A stretch of DNA of 64,000 nucleotides from Cristatella mucedo. Taxonomy: Eukaryota; Bryozoa; Phylactolaemata; Cristatellidae. The notes beneath the pieces were generated by a model. It searched no databases, was not told the origin of the DNA, and saw nothing but the letters and a program-made list of their open reading frames with translations. Shown here piece by piece: positions 11,951 through 21,690 of the stretch (positions within the stretch are counted from its first letter, which is position 1; each line of letters opens with the position of its first letter). The stretch lies in contig WPIO01000262.1 in the NCBI GenBank assembly GCA_009760855.2, positions 62,001-126,000 on the forward strand, in the 5' to 3' direction. The position numbers and the translations under genes were made by a program.

Positions 11951-12090
11951 TATAAAAACCTAAAAATTGTGTTATTAAGGCCTACTGTTGTAGCCTGCAT
12001 TTTCTACTCTTTTGCCAGAATGTCATGTCGACCTTATCTGCTTTGTGTTTGGTTACCACACGATGTTAGACATAGTCTTATTTGTGTCTG
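11951..12090. repeat. Inner flank shared by both arms
   Basis: Non-LINE sequence upstream of the LINE-B 5' truncation, also present in the right arm (50,300-50,460) with scattered substitutions. It shows that the inner repeat is a duplicated locus and not two independent LINE insertions. Confidence 0.7.
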
Positions 12091-12440
12091 ATGTAATCAT
12101 CTAATGAAAGGTATTTTGGCACAATGACACCTAGACTTTGTGCAGATTCAACAAGAGATGTGCTGGGAGAACCGATTTTGAGTGCTAGCCTTTCCCATTT
12201 CTAAATCATACCTGGTTGACCCATAACTAGTAAGTTGATTTCGTCGTCATTCTATTCGAAAGTTTTTGCACACATTCATTTTCGGATGTCATAAATACAT
12301 GCAGCAAGGTAGTTGAGAGTATTCAACGTGCTGGATGGCTGCTAGGGATCAAGGCAAAGGTACAACTGAGTGTCATCTGCGTAGAAGTGAAAGCCTAGAT
12401 GGTGCTTTGGCTCTCATTGATTAGATCTTCATGGCGGATC
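12091..12440 (-). mobile_element. LINE-A RT fragment, degenerate
   Basis: The minus strand carries the YADD region (CAGATGACACTCAGTTG, reverse at about 12,370) and downstream LINE-A blocks (GQPGMI, LAL KIGS, LVESAQSLGVI) with several stops. It begins exactly where homology between the two inverted arms ends. Confidence 0.75.
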
Positions 12441-12619
12441 TCTTATTTGGCAATCAATTCATTTCGGAGATAGTCAACTGACTGACGTTGAACTCCACAG
12501 CAACAGCGGGTTAATTTCAATTGCAACCCCTCTAACACTCGCAGATTTTTTTAATTGTAAGCTTATTTCTATTCGAACCAGTAGCTATGGCTATCACGTT
12601 TATGCCTACGATATTTAGC

Positions 12620-13060
12620 TGTATTCGTCATTCAGATAACCTGAATGATGGCTTGCCGAAATTCGATCCTGGATGTCGGAAAACTTTCCTAAACTAAGCG
12701 AAAATAAATATTGACTGCTGCTTATGGGACACGCTAAGCGTGTGGCTGGATTAGAAAGCTTAGCTTTTCTGAGAGGTGATGCTGTCGTGCGACCATCACT
12801 ACTTGCTCGAAATGTAGGTGTCGTTTTCGACAACAGCCTAAATTTTAAAAGCTTTAATCAAAAGATTGCTTCTTCAGCTAGCCATCGCGTCCCATCCCTA
12901 TCTAAGATTAGGAGCTGTATTCCACAGTGGCTTGCACGAACTTTAACTAGCTCGTTAGTTTTCTCTTGAACAGATTAATGCAATTACCTTTTGGCTTTTG
13001 GCTACCGAAAAAAGCAACCGGGCTACTGCACCGGAAAAGAAAGTGGCTGCAAGGCTAGTT
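12620..13060 (+). mobile_element. LINE-B fragment
   Basis: Plus-strand LINE-B: the frame at 12,724-12,969 includes VAGLESLAFLRGDAVV, LARNVGVVFDNSLNFKSF and KIRSCIPQWLARTLTSS, then decays. It starts just downstream of the RT core. Confidence 0.85.
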
Positions 13061-13128
13061 TGTACCAGAGGTTTGAACACGTGTCTCAATTGCAAAAAAA
13101 GCTGGTACGAGTGCTGGTTGGTCAATGG
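13061..13128. other. Short spacer between repeats
   Basis: No feature recognised between the LINE-B fragment and the (ATT)n tail of the next LINE-A. Confidence 0.5.
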
Positions 13129-13667
13129 TTATAATAATAATAATAATAATATTGCACTTGATAAAGCGCCCTCAGAGAACTTAATCTCTTTCTAGGCGCT
13201 TTACATTTGCTGCAAAGTGATACGCAATAGAATAGTAAGTAAAATCATGCTTGAAAAACAAACAAAATGAATAACATGGTTAGGGGTTACATGCACTGGG
13301 TCAGCATGCAAATGTGGTTAGTGGCAGCATGAACAGTGTCAGCACGCATAAGCACATCGAGGACGAATCACAAGGACCCACTAAATGCTGTCCTAAATAG
13401 GTATGTTTTTAAGTTTCTTTTAAATGTGGTCAGGTCAGGGGATGTTCTGATGCAGGTCGGGAGGGAGTTCCAGGCTGTGGGAGCATACGAACTAAATGCA
13501 CGGTCTCCAAAGGATTTAAGGTTTGTACGAGGTATTTCTAGACTGTTGGATTCCGAAAAGCGAGTGGTACGATGCTTTGCCTGATGGGGTAGTATCTCTG
13601 AAAGATAGGCTGGAGCCATAGAATGAAGAGACCTAAAAGTGAGCGACAAAACCTTGAAGTCAAAGGT
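13129..13667 (-). mobile_element. LINE-A 3' end, well preserved
   Basis: Minus-strand LINE-A with the (ATT)n tail at 13,132-13,150, a perfect hairpin, the 3' UTR and the C-terminal ORF (frame 13,368-13,649: [19 protein letters not shown] ... [18 protein letters not shown]). It is almost identical to the opposite-strand copy at 33,340-33,870, which suggests recent common origin. Confidence 0.92.
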
Positions 13668-14115
13668 TACAGAGCAAAGTTCTTACGCTGACTCACAAGG
13701 CCCGCTACGGCTTGACTCCTCCATACCTAGCTGGACTGCTGCACCAGTTCTAGCCGCCTCGTGCCCTCAGGTCCTATATGAACGATAAATTAGCTGTTCC
13801 AATCCTCCTTTTAAAGGCAATGGCGACAGAAGCTTGAAGCTGTGCAGGCCCTAGTTTTTGGAACTTGGTTCCACAATTCTTAAGCAATGGCAACCACTTA
13901 CCTGCTGCTGACTATGGCACATCTTTTCCAACGTTCTAGAGCTGCTATTTCCATGCTACTCACTACCTCAACAGCTCTCGTGACTCTGCTACCCTACTCA
14001 CTTCCTCATTATTGCGAGAGATGAAGTCTGTTGGCTATCAAATACGTACCAAAAGCCGCTTAGGCTGTTTGTGAGCTATGTAAAACACTCCTGGGGCTTT
14101 TAGCAGAATATGGCA
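13668..14115 (+). mobile_element. LINE-B fragment
   Basis: Starts AGAGCAAAGTTCTTACGC, the point where KVLMLTHKA is encoded, and continues through SSAG- and LLSREM-like blocks to about 14,110. Frame broken. It abuts the truncated 5' end of the preceding LINE-A in opposite orientation. Confidence 0.85.
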
Positions 14116-14120
14116 ATACT

Positions 14121-14295
14121 AATAATAATAATTCACTTGATAAAGCGCCCTCAGAGAACTTAATCTCTCTCTAGGCGCTTTACATTTGCTGCAAAGTGAA
14201 ATGCAATTGAATGGTGAGTAAAATCATGCTTAAAAAACAAACAAAATGAATAATATGGTTAGGGGTGACATGCACAGGGTCAGCATGCAATGAGG
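14121..14295 (-). mobile_element. LINE-A tail fragment
   Basis: Reverse LINE-A tail: AATAATAATAATTCACTTGATAAAG start, intact hairpin, then 3' UTR to about 14,290, where it is truncated. Confidence 0.9.
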
Positions 14296-14575
14296 CGCTG
14301 AATTAGTTTGAGTTTAAATAAAAAATCATTAAGAGACACCACTATAAAGCACACTAGATATCCTCAGGCATAGGAAATTCTCATCAATGATCATCCAAAA
14401 CCCATAGGAAAAGACCCTTGACATTTTCATGAGCCTCAATCTCATCCGACTACGGCTGACGTTACGACTTTTGAGGCAACGTTTCACAATCTGACCCAGG
14501 TGTAGGTCACCAAGCCTCAAATGATGTCCCAACCGCATCGGATGAATGGCAGCTTTCAGTGGTCTCATTCCATCA
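14296..14575. other. Unclassified segment between LINE-A pieces
   Basis: 280 bp with no match to the LINE or SINE families here. A minus-strand open frame of 79 codons covers it (Arg/Leu-rich), but no domain is recognised. Confidence 0.4.
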
Positions 14576-16250
14576 ATGCCTATCTGGGCACTCTCCGGTC
14601 AAATAAATCATCTGAGGTACCTCTGAAATATGGGGTGCCTCAGGGCTCCGAGCTAGGTCTGGTTCTGTTCACTGTTTCTACTCTTCCTCTTGCTGATGTG
14701 ATTGCCAAGCACAATCTAGGCTTTCACTATTATGCGGATGACACTCAGTCGTACCTGAACTGCTGCATCAGTTTCAGCCTGTTCGCGCCCTCAGGTCCTG
14801 TGTGGACAATAAATTAGCTGTCCCATTCCTCAGCTTAAAGACAGTTGGCGACAGAAGCTTTAGCTCTGCAGGTCCTAAACTGTGGAACTCGCTTCCTCAA
14901 TTCTTACGCAACGACATCTACTCTCCAACTGCCGACTATGGCACATCTTTTTCAGCGGTCCTGAACTGCTACTTCTATGCTACTCACTACCTCAACTGTT
15001 CTCCTAACTCTGCTATGCTTCCCACTTTCTCTTTGTTGCGTGAGACGAAGTCTGTTGGCTACCGAATGCGTACCGAAAGCCGCTTAGGCTGTGAGTGCAC
15101 TATACACAACTCTCCTGTGTAACACCCACATGGTCTTTATGACTTTGTGGAGTTACTGACGGAGATACATTACATTATATTACCTTTGCTTTGATCCCTC
15201 CCAGCCTTCGAGCTCCTCAAATTCTTTCAACTCACTTGCCCCATGCATTGATGACATCCCCACATGGATGGCAGCAAATTTTCTAAAACTAAACGCTGAT
15301 AAAACTAACTTACTAGTTATGGGCAAACCCAGTGTGATTCACAAATCGGAAAGGCTGACGCTCAAAATTGGCTCTTCCAGCATATCTCTTGTTGAATCAG
15401 CTCGAAATCTAGGTGTCATATTCCAAAGCGACCTTTCGTTAGACGACCATATCGGCTCCACAGTCAAATCTGCCTATTTTCAGCTTCATAACATTGCTAA
15501 AATTCGGGCTTGTTTAGATAAGGACACCACGTCCAAGTTGGTCCATGCTTTCGTGACATCCCGTCTCTACTTATGCAACTCAGTGCTTACTGGCCTACCG
15601 GCATGTGCGATCAGGCGATTGCAGCTGGTGCAAACAGCTAGGCTTGCCTGTCGTGAACTTCGCCGTTGCCACATTACACCACTTCTCGCTGACCTGCACT
15701 GGCTATCAGTCAAGCAACGGATTGACTTCAAGGTTTTGTCGCTCTCTTTTAGGTCACTTCATTCTTTGGCTTCAGCCTATCTCTCAGATATACTCCCCCA
15801 TCAGGCCAAGCGTCGTACCACCAGCTTTTCGGAATCCAACAGTCTATAAATACCTCGTACAAACCTCAAATCCTTTGCAGACCGTGCATTTAGTTTCTAT
15901 GCTCCCAAAGCCTGGAACTCCCTCCCGACCTGCCTCAGAACATCCCTTACCTGAACACATTTAAAAAGAACTTAAATACACACCTATTTAGGACAGCATT
16001 AATTGGGTCTCTGTGATTCGTCCTTCACGTGCTTATGGGCGCTGACACCGTGCATGCTGCCCCTAACCACATTTGCATGCTGACCCTGTGCATGTCACTC
16101 CTAACCATGTTATTCATTTTGGTTGTTTATCAAGCATGATAGTACTCACCATTCAATTGCATTTCCCTTGGCAGCAAATGTAAAGCGCCGAGAGAGAGAT
16201 TGAGTTCTCTGAGGGCGCTTTATCAAGTGCATTATTATTATTATTATTAC
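14576..16250 (+). mobile_element. LINE-A copy with RT motifs, interrupted
   Basis: Plus-strand LINE-A. GVPQGS is at about 14,632-14,649 and the RT catalytic YADD at 14,731-14,742, followed by a LINE-B insertion, then continuation at 15,186 (MAANFLKLNADKTNLLVMG, KIRACLDKDTTSKLVHAFV) to 15,849. A frame change near 15,640 is followed by the remaining C-terminal blocks, the 3' UTR, a hairpin (16,183-16,222) and an (ATT)n tail. The endonuclease and RT fingers are missing. Inactive but comparatively young. Confidence 0.92.
14757..15180 (+). mobile_element. LINE-B 3' end inserted in LINE-A, with TSD
   Basis: 424-bp truncated LINE-B ending GGAGATACATTACATTATAT. It is flanked by TACCT at 14,752-14,756 and 15,181-15,185, which is a single TACCT in uninterrupted LINE-A copies (compare 29,222). 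The internal frame 14,802-15,122 is intact for the LINE-B C-terminal part. Confidence 0.92.
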
Positions 16251-16384
16251 TAATAGCTACAAGGAAATGATAATCTTTGAATCGGCTATCCATTAGGAAA
16301 AGCATGACGACCATGGGTGGTAATTAAGTGCTGACAAGAGACTGTGGCGATACCATTTAATAAGTACTTGAAGCGTACTGAAAG

Positions 16385-16528
16385 CCTCTCTATCTTTCTC
16401 TCTCTTTTTCTCTGTCTCTCTCCGTCTCTCTCTGTCTCTCACTCTCTTTCGCTCTCGCTCTCTTTCTCTCTGTCGCTCTCTCTCACTCTCTTTCGCTCTC
16501 TCTCTCTCTCTTATTCTCTCTCTCTCTC

Positions 16529-16597
<69 letters not shown>
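16385..16597. repeat. (TC)n-rich microsatellite
   Basis: Imperfect then near-perfect TC repeat. Spurious Ser/Leu open frame. Confidence 0.97.
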
Positions 16598-16598
<1 letters not shown>

Positions 16599-17523
16599 GT
16601 AACTAGCACAACTTCTACAGGCAGTGGCGATCGGGCTGTTGAATTTTTTATAAGCAATTAGTTACGTTCACCCCTCCATAGACAAATCCTTGTAGCGCCG
16701 GTAAGTATTCTAGGTTTTAGAGTTTCGGAGCAGAGCGCCCGGAGGAGTTTTGGCGCTCCTAGTGCAGCACAATCAATTGCGTCTGATTGCATCTGCCGGA
16801 TAAGGTACAAATGTCGGGAGCGTGTAGGTCGTCTCAGTGGACATGTGCAGCAAAAGTAAAAACCACTCACTAATCTCTTCTTACGGTGAACACATGCTGC
16901 TGTTTTATTAAACTCGTAGGCTATCCGGCCGGCGAGCGCGATCGGTTGCAGACGCTCCATTGCAGCTGGGACGTTGCGTTTGACACACGGCCGTTATGAC
17001 AAACCGCGTGCTGGCCGAGAGGCTGAATTAAGGTGTAACTGAAATGAATCCCAGCGTGCGTGGCTTGTTTCGTAGGTGCGAAGCTGATCCAACACGTAAG
17101 TTAATAGCTCGGCTTGCCGACGCGCACCGACGCACAAGGATCACACCATTAGCCGCCTTTAGTAGGTTCGCCCGAATCCACTTTACTGAGTGGCGTTTTC
17201 TGCAGATTCTGCAGCCGCGTATTACGTGCAGCAGCAGTGCGGATGCAGCATTTAGCATTTATTTCAAAGTCAATAAAAAAGAGATAAAAAGAGGCCTTAA
17301 ATAACATCTAGGCAGTTATAATCGGGCTGATATAGCGACGTGTCGAAACAAAAGCGTGCGAGACAAAAACGCACCGAGAAAAAACGCGAGCAAAGCTAGT
17401 GACCCCGATGAATGCTCGCACAACAGAAGCAAGCAACCAAAAATTTTGTTTACATTTTGGATTTAATTGATTTAACTGATTTTTATCTTCAGAATCAATC
17501 ACCATTATACCAAATAGAAACAA
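16598..17523. other. Start of GC-richer island, nothing recognised
   Basis: No repeat family or domain recognised. Composition shifts to GC-richer sequence with many CG dinucleotides. A minus-strand AATAAA-like signal occurs near 16,903, but there is no other evidence for an LTR. Confidence 0.45.
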
Positions 17524-17965
17524 ATGTTGCACGGTATAGCTGGTGTAGAAGTAACACTAGTAGGTTCGTTTTCGTCGTGCGTCAATATGCAAACTCTCAA
17601 TCCGGCAGGTATCACGACAGATTTTGAGAAGGCCTGCTTGATTGCCTGTTCAACCGTCTTTCCTAATGCGCAGCTAGGTGACGCTAGTTTGATCTCGGAC
17701 AGAATCTTTGGCTCAAGGCTCAAGATTACAACCTTGCAACAGCATACCGTGACGAAGAAAATCTGAGAATGGAAGTCAAAATAATGTTTGCTCTGATTTT
17801 CGTTCGTGTAGCTGATGTTACTGCTGCTTTCGAAGAATTAAAATTAGAAGAATAGGACGATGACTGCCATCCACTAATGACGCCGTTGACAAACTACTGG
17901 GAAGACATACACAGGCAAACAGCGAAGTGGTCAAAGTGCAAATCCAAAGTTTCCTTTGCAACTGT
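17524..17965 (+). pseudogene. MULE transposase relic
   Basis: Two overlapping frames give a MULE-type transposase core. The first (17,524-17,700) contains NPAGITTDFEKACLIACSTV then FPNAQL, matching the family pattern TDFE+A...FPNA. In known MULEs the Asp of TDFE is one of the catalytic acidic residues. After a frame change at about 17,695 the second frame reads QNLWLKAQDYNLATAYRDEE, then MFALIFVRVADVTAAFEEL, a TAG at 17,853, then PLMTPLTNYWEDIH. This is the usual QxxWRK...LAFL...DV..AFEEL...YFED order. The CxFH motif expected after FPNA is missing. N-terminal parts and terminal inverted repeats were not found. Inactive. Confidence 0.75.
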
Positions 17966-18284
17966 GGAATGTTTAAGGGTCTCGCGAATAACCGCAATTC
18001 AGCAGTCATTTCCTTAAATAACGTCACAACCTTTTCGTTTTCATTCCAAATTACACAGAATGGTGTAGCGGATTTACCCACTGAATTTCATGCAATTGCT
18101 GTTGCTCGTTCTCGTGTTATTGTTTCAAGTGGCCCTGACCAGCTAGCGTACTGATACATTCGAGCGGCGATAGAGCTGCCGTTTCTACGAAAACTTCTCA
18201 AAAGTATGGTTTGATTCAGAATTACAGAGGGCAATATGTAAAGTTTACCACCCAAGTTTCAATGGATTTCACTTGCGCGTTCTC
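17966..18284. other. No recognisable feature
   Basis: Follows the MULE relic. May include its decayed C-terminal coding region, but no motif is clear. Confidence 0.45.
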
Positions 18285-18935
18285 TGCTCTACCGCCTCCG
18301 AGAGCCCGGGCCATCAGTGACCAAGGTTTAGCTGGTGAAGGGATAGATCTTGGTTGCAGTCGTTCTAGAGCGGCTGGCGCGCGCGATGCAATCACGCTTG
18401 TGGTACGTTGGTTGCACTTCCGTGAGGGAAAAAGGAAACCTTCCGGCAGAACGTACGCTGAACGCTATTGATGAGCTGGCTAAAATGGCAACCGATTCAA
18501 GCGGCGCGCCGCGTACGCGCCCGGAGACGCTCCAGCTACTGCTCGCATTACCTCACTGTGTGCTTCAGAGCGTTACCTCTCGACTGAGTAGGGTGCAGTG
18601 TCTGCGCCGCGTCGCCACTTAGACTATGAGAGGTCGACGAACTATGCTGGTTGCTTCTTCGCGTCCGCTCTAGTCGCAGCCGTCGATAAGAACAGTGTCT
18701 GCTGCGGGACTTAAGTTAACGACCGACAGAGCGTGAAGTGCGAGCGGCTTTTAGCCAACGGTTGCGATCCAATCGTCTCATCCTTGCATTTACTCCGTCG
18801 TTAGCCAATACTCGGACCTTATAGCACAAGTTTGGTGGGAGCGAGAAGATTGCTGCTTTGGTGATCCTAGGCTTTTCGTGTGGCCTCTAAACCAAAGGCG
18901 TTCGACTTGAGCAGGAGCGAGTGGCTTGGACGCGG
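18285..18935 (-). mobile_element. Fragment of LTR-1 (minus orientation)
   Basis: About 650 bp collinear with 25,704-26,355 inside the LTR of the gypsy-like element, about 90 percent identical by eye (shared GAGAGCCCGGGCCATCAGTG, GGAAACCTTCCGGCAGAACG). Both LTR ends are missing. It decays just before a SINE-1. Confidence 0.85.
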
Positions 18936-18964
18936 TCTAATAGGTCCGTCAGCTTATTGTTCGC

Positions 18965-19108
18965 CGAGCTGGTTTGGTCTAGCGGTTAAGGTGCTCGCCC
19001 CGACCAAGGTCTGACTGAGGTCGTGGGCTTGAGCCCCGAGGTATATGTGAAGCGCCTGAATAGAGATTCTCTTGGGGCGCTATATAAATGAATTATATAT
19101 TATATTAT
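18965..19108 (+). mobile_element. SINE-1 copy with clear A and B boxes
   Basis: A box TGGTCTAGCGG at 18,975-18,985 (fits TRGYNNANNGG) and a B-box-like GGCTTGAGCCC at 19,026-19,036. The 3' tail GAAGCGCCTGAATAGAG...GGGGCGCTATATAAATGAATTA forms a hairpin like that of LINE-A. It ends in an ATATT-rich tract. Confidence 0.88.
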
Positions 19109-19113
19109 ATATT

Positions 19114-19215
19114 GTTACGAGGCCAGCGATACTCATAACGCCCAAGGCTAGCGCCGTGCGACAGCACGCAACGGCGTCAAGGCAACCAACTGAGTGGACC
19201 AAGCGAACAGCTCTC
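19114..19215 (+). mobile_element. LTR-1 5' terminus (plus orientation)
   Basis: Starts TGTTACGAGGCCAGCG and matches the reverse complement of 26,390-26,517, the outer end of LTR-1, for about 95 bp. It has the opposite orientation to the LTR fragment at 18,285-18,935. Confidence 0.8.
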
Positions 19216-19375
19216 AGTTACCCGACTTCTGGCCGTCCTAAGCTGCTATTTCAACGATACTTGTATGACTGCCTTGCTGACCCCCTACTCCCTACTTATT
19301 ATTTGTTGCTTGAGATAAGTCTGCTGGATACCGAATGCTTACCAACATCCATTTAGCCTTTAAAATGGCTGTAGA
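19216..19375 (+). mobile_element. LINE-B fragment, degenerate
   Basis: Blocks GCTGCTATTTC, GAGATAAGTCTGCTGG and ACCGAATGCTTACCAA follow LINE-B order. Short and decayed. Confidence 0.65.
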
Positions 19376-19539
19376 AAATTTTTCAGCTTGCCACCCTTTA
19401 GTTTGCTGATTATTGGAGTTTCAGATGTAGAGGCAGTGCAATTAATTAGCGGGACCGCCTAAGGAAAATACTGCAAGATCGGTGCAGCCATTCAACTATT
19501 AACTATAATGTATTTATCTAAATATAATTCATTGGTATT
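19376..19539. other. No recognisable feature
   Basis: Short AT-rich spacer. Confidence 0.5.
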
Positions 19540-19655
19540 TCCCCATGAGAGAACTTAATTTCTATTCAGGCGCATCACATAAGCCACAGGGGCCGAGCCT
19601 AAGATCTCGGCGAGACCTCGGGTCGAGACGAGCACCTCAACCACTGAGCCAGCGG
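19540..19655 (-). mobile_element. SINE-1 copy, reverse, decayed
   Basis: Reverse SINE-1: GAGAACTTAATTTCTATTCAGGCGC (tail), GGCCGAGCCTAAGATCTCGG (B-box area), GAGCACCTCAACCACTGAG (A-box area). Confidence 0.7.
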
Positions 19656-19934
19656 ATTAAGTTCAAACGTAAATGCCTGCGATACTCATGCCTTTTTTCT
19701 AAGCTCTAATCGCAGTTTGGTGACAGCAAAAAAGCAGTACTCTGACCTATGACCGAAAGACTCGGGATCTATGCCTAAATCATTTATAAAGCAGCCTTTT
19801 CCCGCAAAAACTTACAGGCACGTGGCAGTCACTTTGAAAAATAAACGTCATGCATGTAGGCAGATGGCAATGCAAAGGCTCAGCACATAAAACTCTCAGC
19901 ATTAACGCACCTATTTCTCTCAAACTTGAATAGG
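19656..19934. other. No recognisable feature
   Basis: Nothing recognised. Confidence 0.5.
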
Positions 19935-20060
19935 TAACGTAATGTCGTCTAATGTATCTTTGTCGTAAACTCACAAATCCATGAGGGCTTAGTGGGTGTC
20001 ACACAGGGGATTTTCCAATAGACCACTCAAAGTCAAAGTGACTTTCGATAATTGTGATTT
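19935..20060 (-). mobile_element. LINE-B 3' terminus, degenerate
   Basis: Reverse LINE-B end: AACGTAATGTCGTCTAATGTATC, then AACTCACAAATCCATGAG and GTGGGTGTCACACAGG blocks. Confidence 0.7.
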
Positions 20061-20756
20061 GTAGGTCGAGTGCGTCAAACGAAATGCGTGCACCTATTTA
20101 TATAGTATTTTAATTCTTGTGTTTATCTTTATTATAGATCGTAACGTGGTTATCGTAACCGTGTGGTTATCATAACCATTGATTTTTTAATAGCATCAGC
20201 TAAACTCACTAAAAAAATAGTACGATCGCCTCAGGCTACTTGCAGAAACTCGTGCAAATCGACAGCTTCTCTTAAAATTTCGAACAAAAAGTGTGCCCCT
20301 ATTTAGAGAGCCCGAGCCTTTGCTCATGGCAGACAGCCGGAAGTGTGAGGTGCTTATTTACCAGTCTAAATAACGACGCGTTTAACAAGAGCCCCTGTCT
20401 AACAACGGTACGACGAGCGTAGACTGGCGGAAATGGTGGGATACCGTCTGGGGCGTAAAGAGCCGGCAGCGTGACTATCCATGGCGCGGTCGCTGTGAGC
20501 TGCACTGAGAGCTGGCGCTAATCCTCCGGTTATCGTCCGATAATCCTCCCCGCTGCCGCAAATCTCCTAGCTCGCGTGCAGAGCCTGCTGAACCTTTGAT
20601 CGACGCCGAGTGTATCGACGTGCGGTGCGTTGTCGGATGCAGATATGCTAGGGTGCCCACGTCGACGGACATGAGCAAACGCCGACGTCCGCTTCTGCTC
20701 GTCTCTAACACTTCGGCCTGCAGGAGCTGGTCTCAGCGAGCAGCATCGACCTGAGC
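20061..20756. other. No recognisable feature
   Basis: GC-richer from about 20,290. Open frames on both strands lack domain support. Confidence 0.5.
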
Positions 20757-20895
20757 TGGTTTGGTCTAGTTGTTAAGGCGCTCACCCCGGCACTAGGTCT
20801 GGCTGAGGTCGTGGGCTCGAGCCCCGAGGCACACGTGAAGCGCCAGCATAGAGATTGAGTTCTCTTGGGGTGCTATATAAATAATTTATATACAT
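20757..20895 (+). mobile_element. SINE-1 copy
   Basis: Head GGTTTGGTCTAGTTGTTAAGG, B box GGGCTCGAGCCCC near 20,811, tail AAGCGCCAGCATAGAGATTG...GGGGTGCTATATAAATAATT. The hairpin here closes with a G-U type pair. Confidence 0.88.
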
Positions 20896-20929
20896 GTTTT
20901 TTTTTACATAAGCCTGGCGCACAGGGACG

Positions 20930-21125
20930 CATCAGTACCCTGGCAGGCTCCACGGCGGTAGCAGCCTGCAACGAGGCGGCCGCAAGAGCGACGTCTCGGT
21001 GGCGAAGCGCAGCAGCGACAGAGTCGCAGCGCTGGAGAGAATCTTGGCGACTGAGAGCGCCCAAGAAAGCGACTTCTCTCAGCCGCGGAGTGCAGTGACG
21101 AGAGCGTCTCGGTGGTACATGCCAT
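20930..21125 (-). repeat. GC-rich modular repeat R3, copy 1
   Basis: Read on the minus strand it is a run of blocks GAGACGCTCTCGTCACTGC, GAGAGAAGTCGC..., AAGATTCTCTCC, GACTCTGTCGCT, GAGACGTCGCTC. The same block order and spacing occur at 24,490-24,740. One frame on the minus strand is Arg/Ala/Leu/Asp-rich. Family unknown. Confidence 0.55.
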
Positions 21126-21414
21126 TTAAAGTTCCCCTTGTCAGAACGTACGCAATAGCACACGAAATTCCAAAGCGGATTCACCAAGACGTATACTCTC
21201 GCTGGCGCCTACAGTGCTGCCGAACGCATCCGTTCGGCCCTTCCCTTTCCCCATAAACCAGCCTGGCACATAATCCAGCGACAGCTCCGTAACTCCGCTA
21301 GGCCATAAGCATGGCTTAATCATAAGCTGGCCCCAGTGAATAATATGACCATAAACTCCACGGGCCTATATGCTTATAGTACCGCAATAAATCAATCATA
21401 GGCTAGAGCACCCG
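21126..21414. other. No recognisable feature
   Basis: Nothing recognised. Confidence 0.5.
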
Positions 21415-21690
21415 CATGAGCATCTCGTTGCAGAACGCAGAGGAGCACCACAAGACAGCGTTCAGTGGCAAGGCGAAACTATACTGCAACGAGACGCAGG
21501 TAGCTCGCGAGAGAGAGAGAGGTCTCGGCCGCGAAGAGCAGCCGCGAGAGAGTCTTAGAGGCGCAGGCACGAGCATCTCGGTGCAGAGCAGCAGGAGGAG
21601 CAGAGGAGCAGCACAACGGCGAGGTCGACTCGGCCGAGTGGACCCAGAGAACGACGAGGCCGTTTGTATGAGGTGGAGTGATTTTTGCAA
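21415..21690 (-). repeat. GC-rich modular repeat R3-like, copy 2
   Basis: Contains GAGCATCTCGTTGCAGA and GAGCATCTCGGTGCAGA about 155 bp apart plus GAGACGCAGG blocks. It resembles R3 in reverse but is more degenerate. Confidence 0.4.

Noticed and set aside
16870-16960. A second LTR suggested by an AATAAA-like signal on the minus strand
   Set aside because: No terminal TG..CA, primer site or second copy found.
18965-19040. tRNA gene
   Set aside because: A and B boxes are present, but the cloverleaf arms do not pair well and the unit recurs with a SINE tail, so it is a SINE head.
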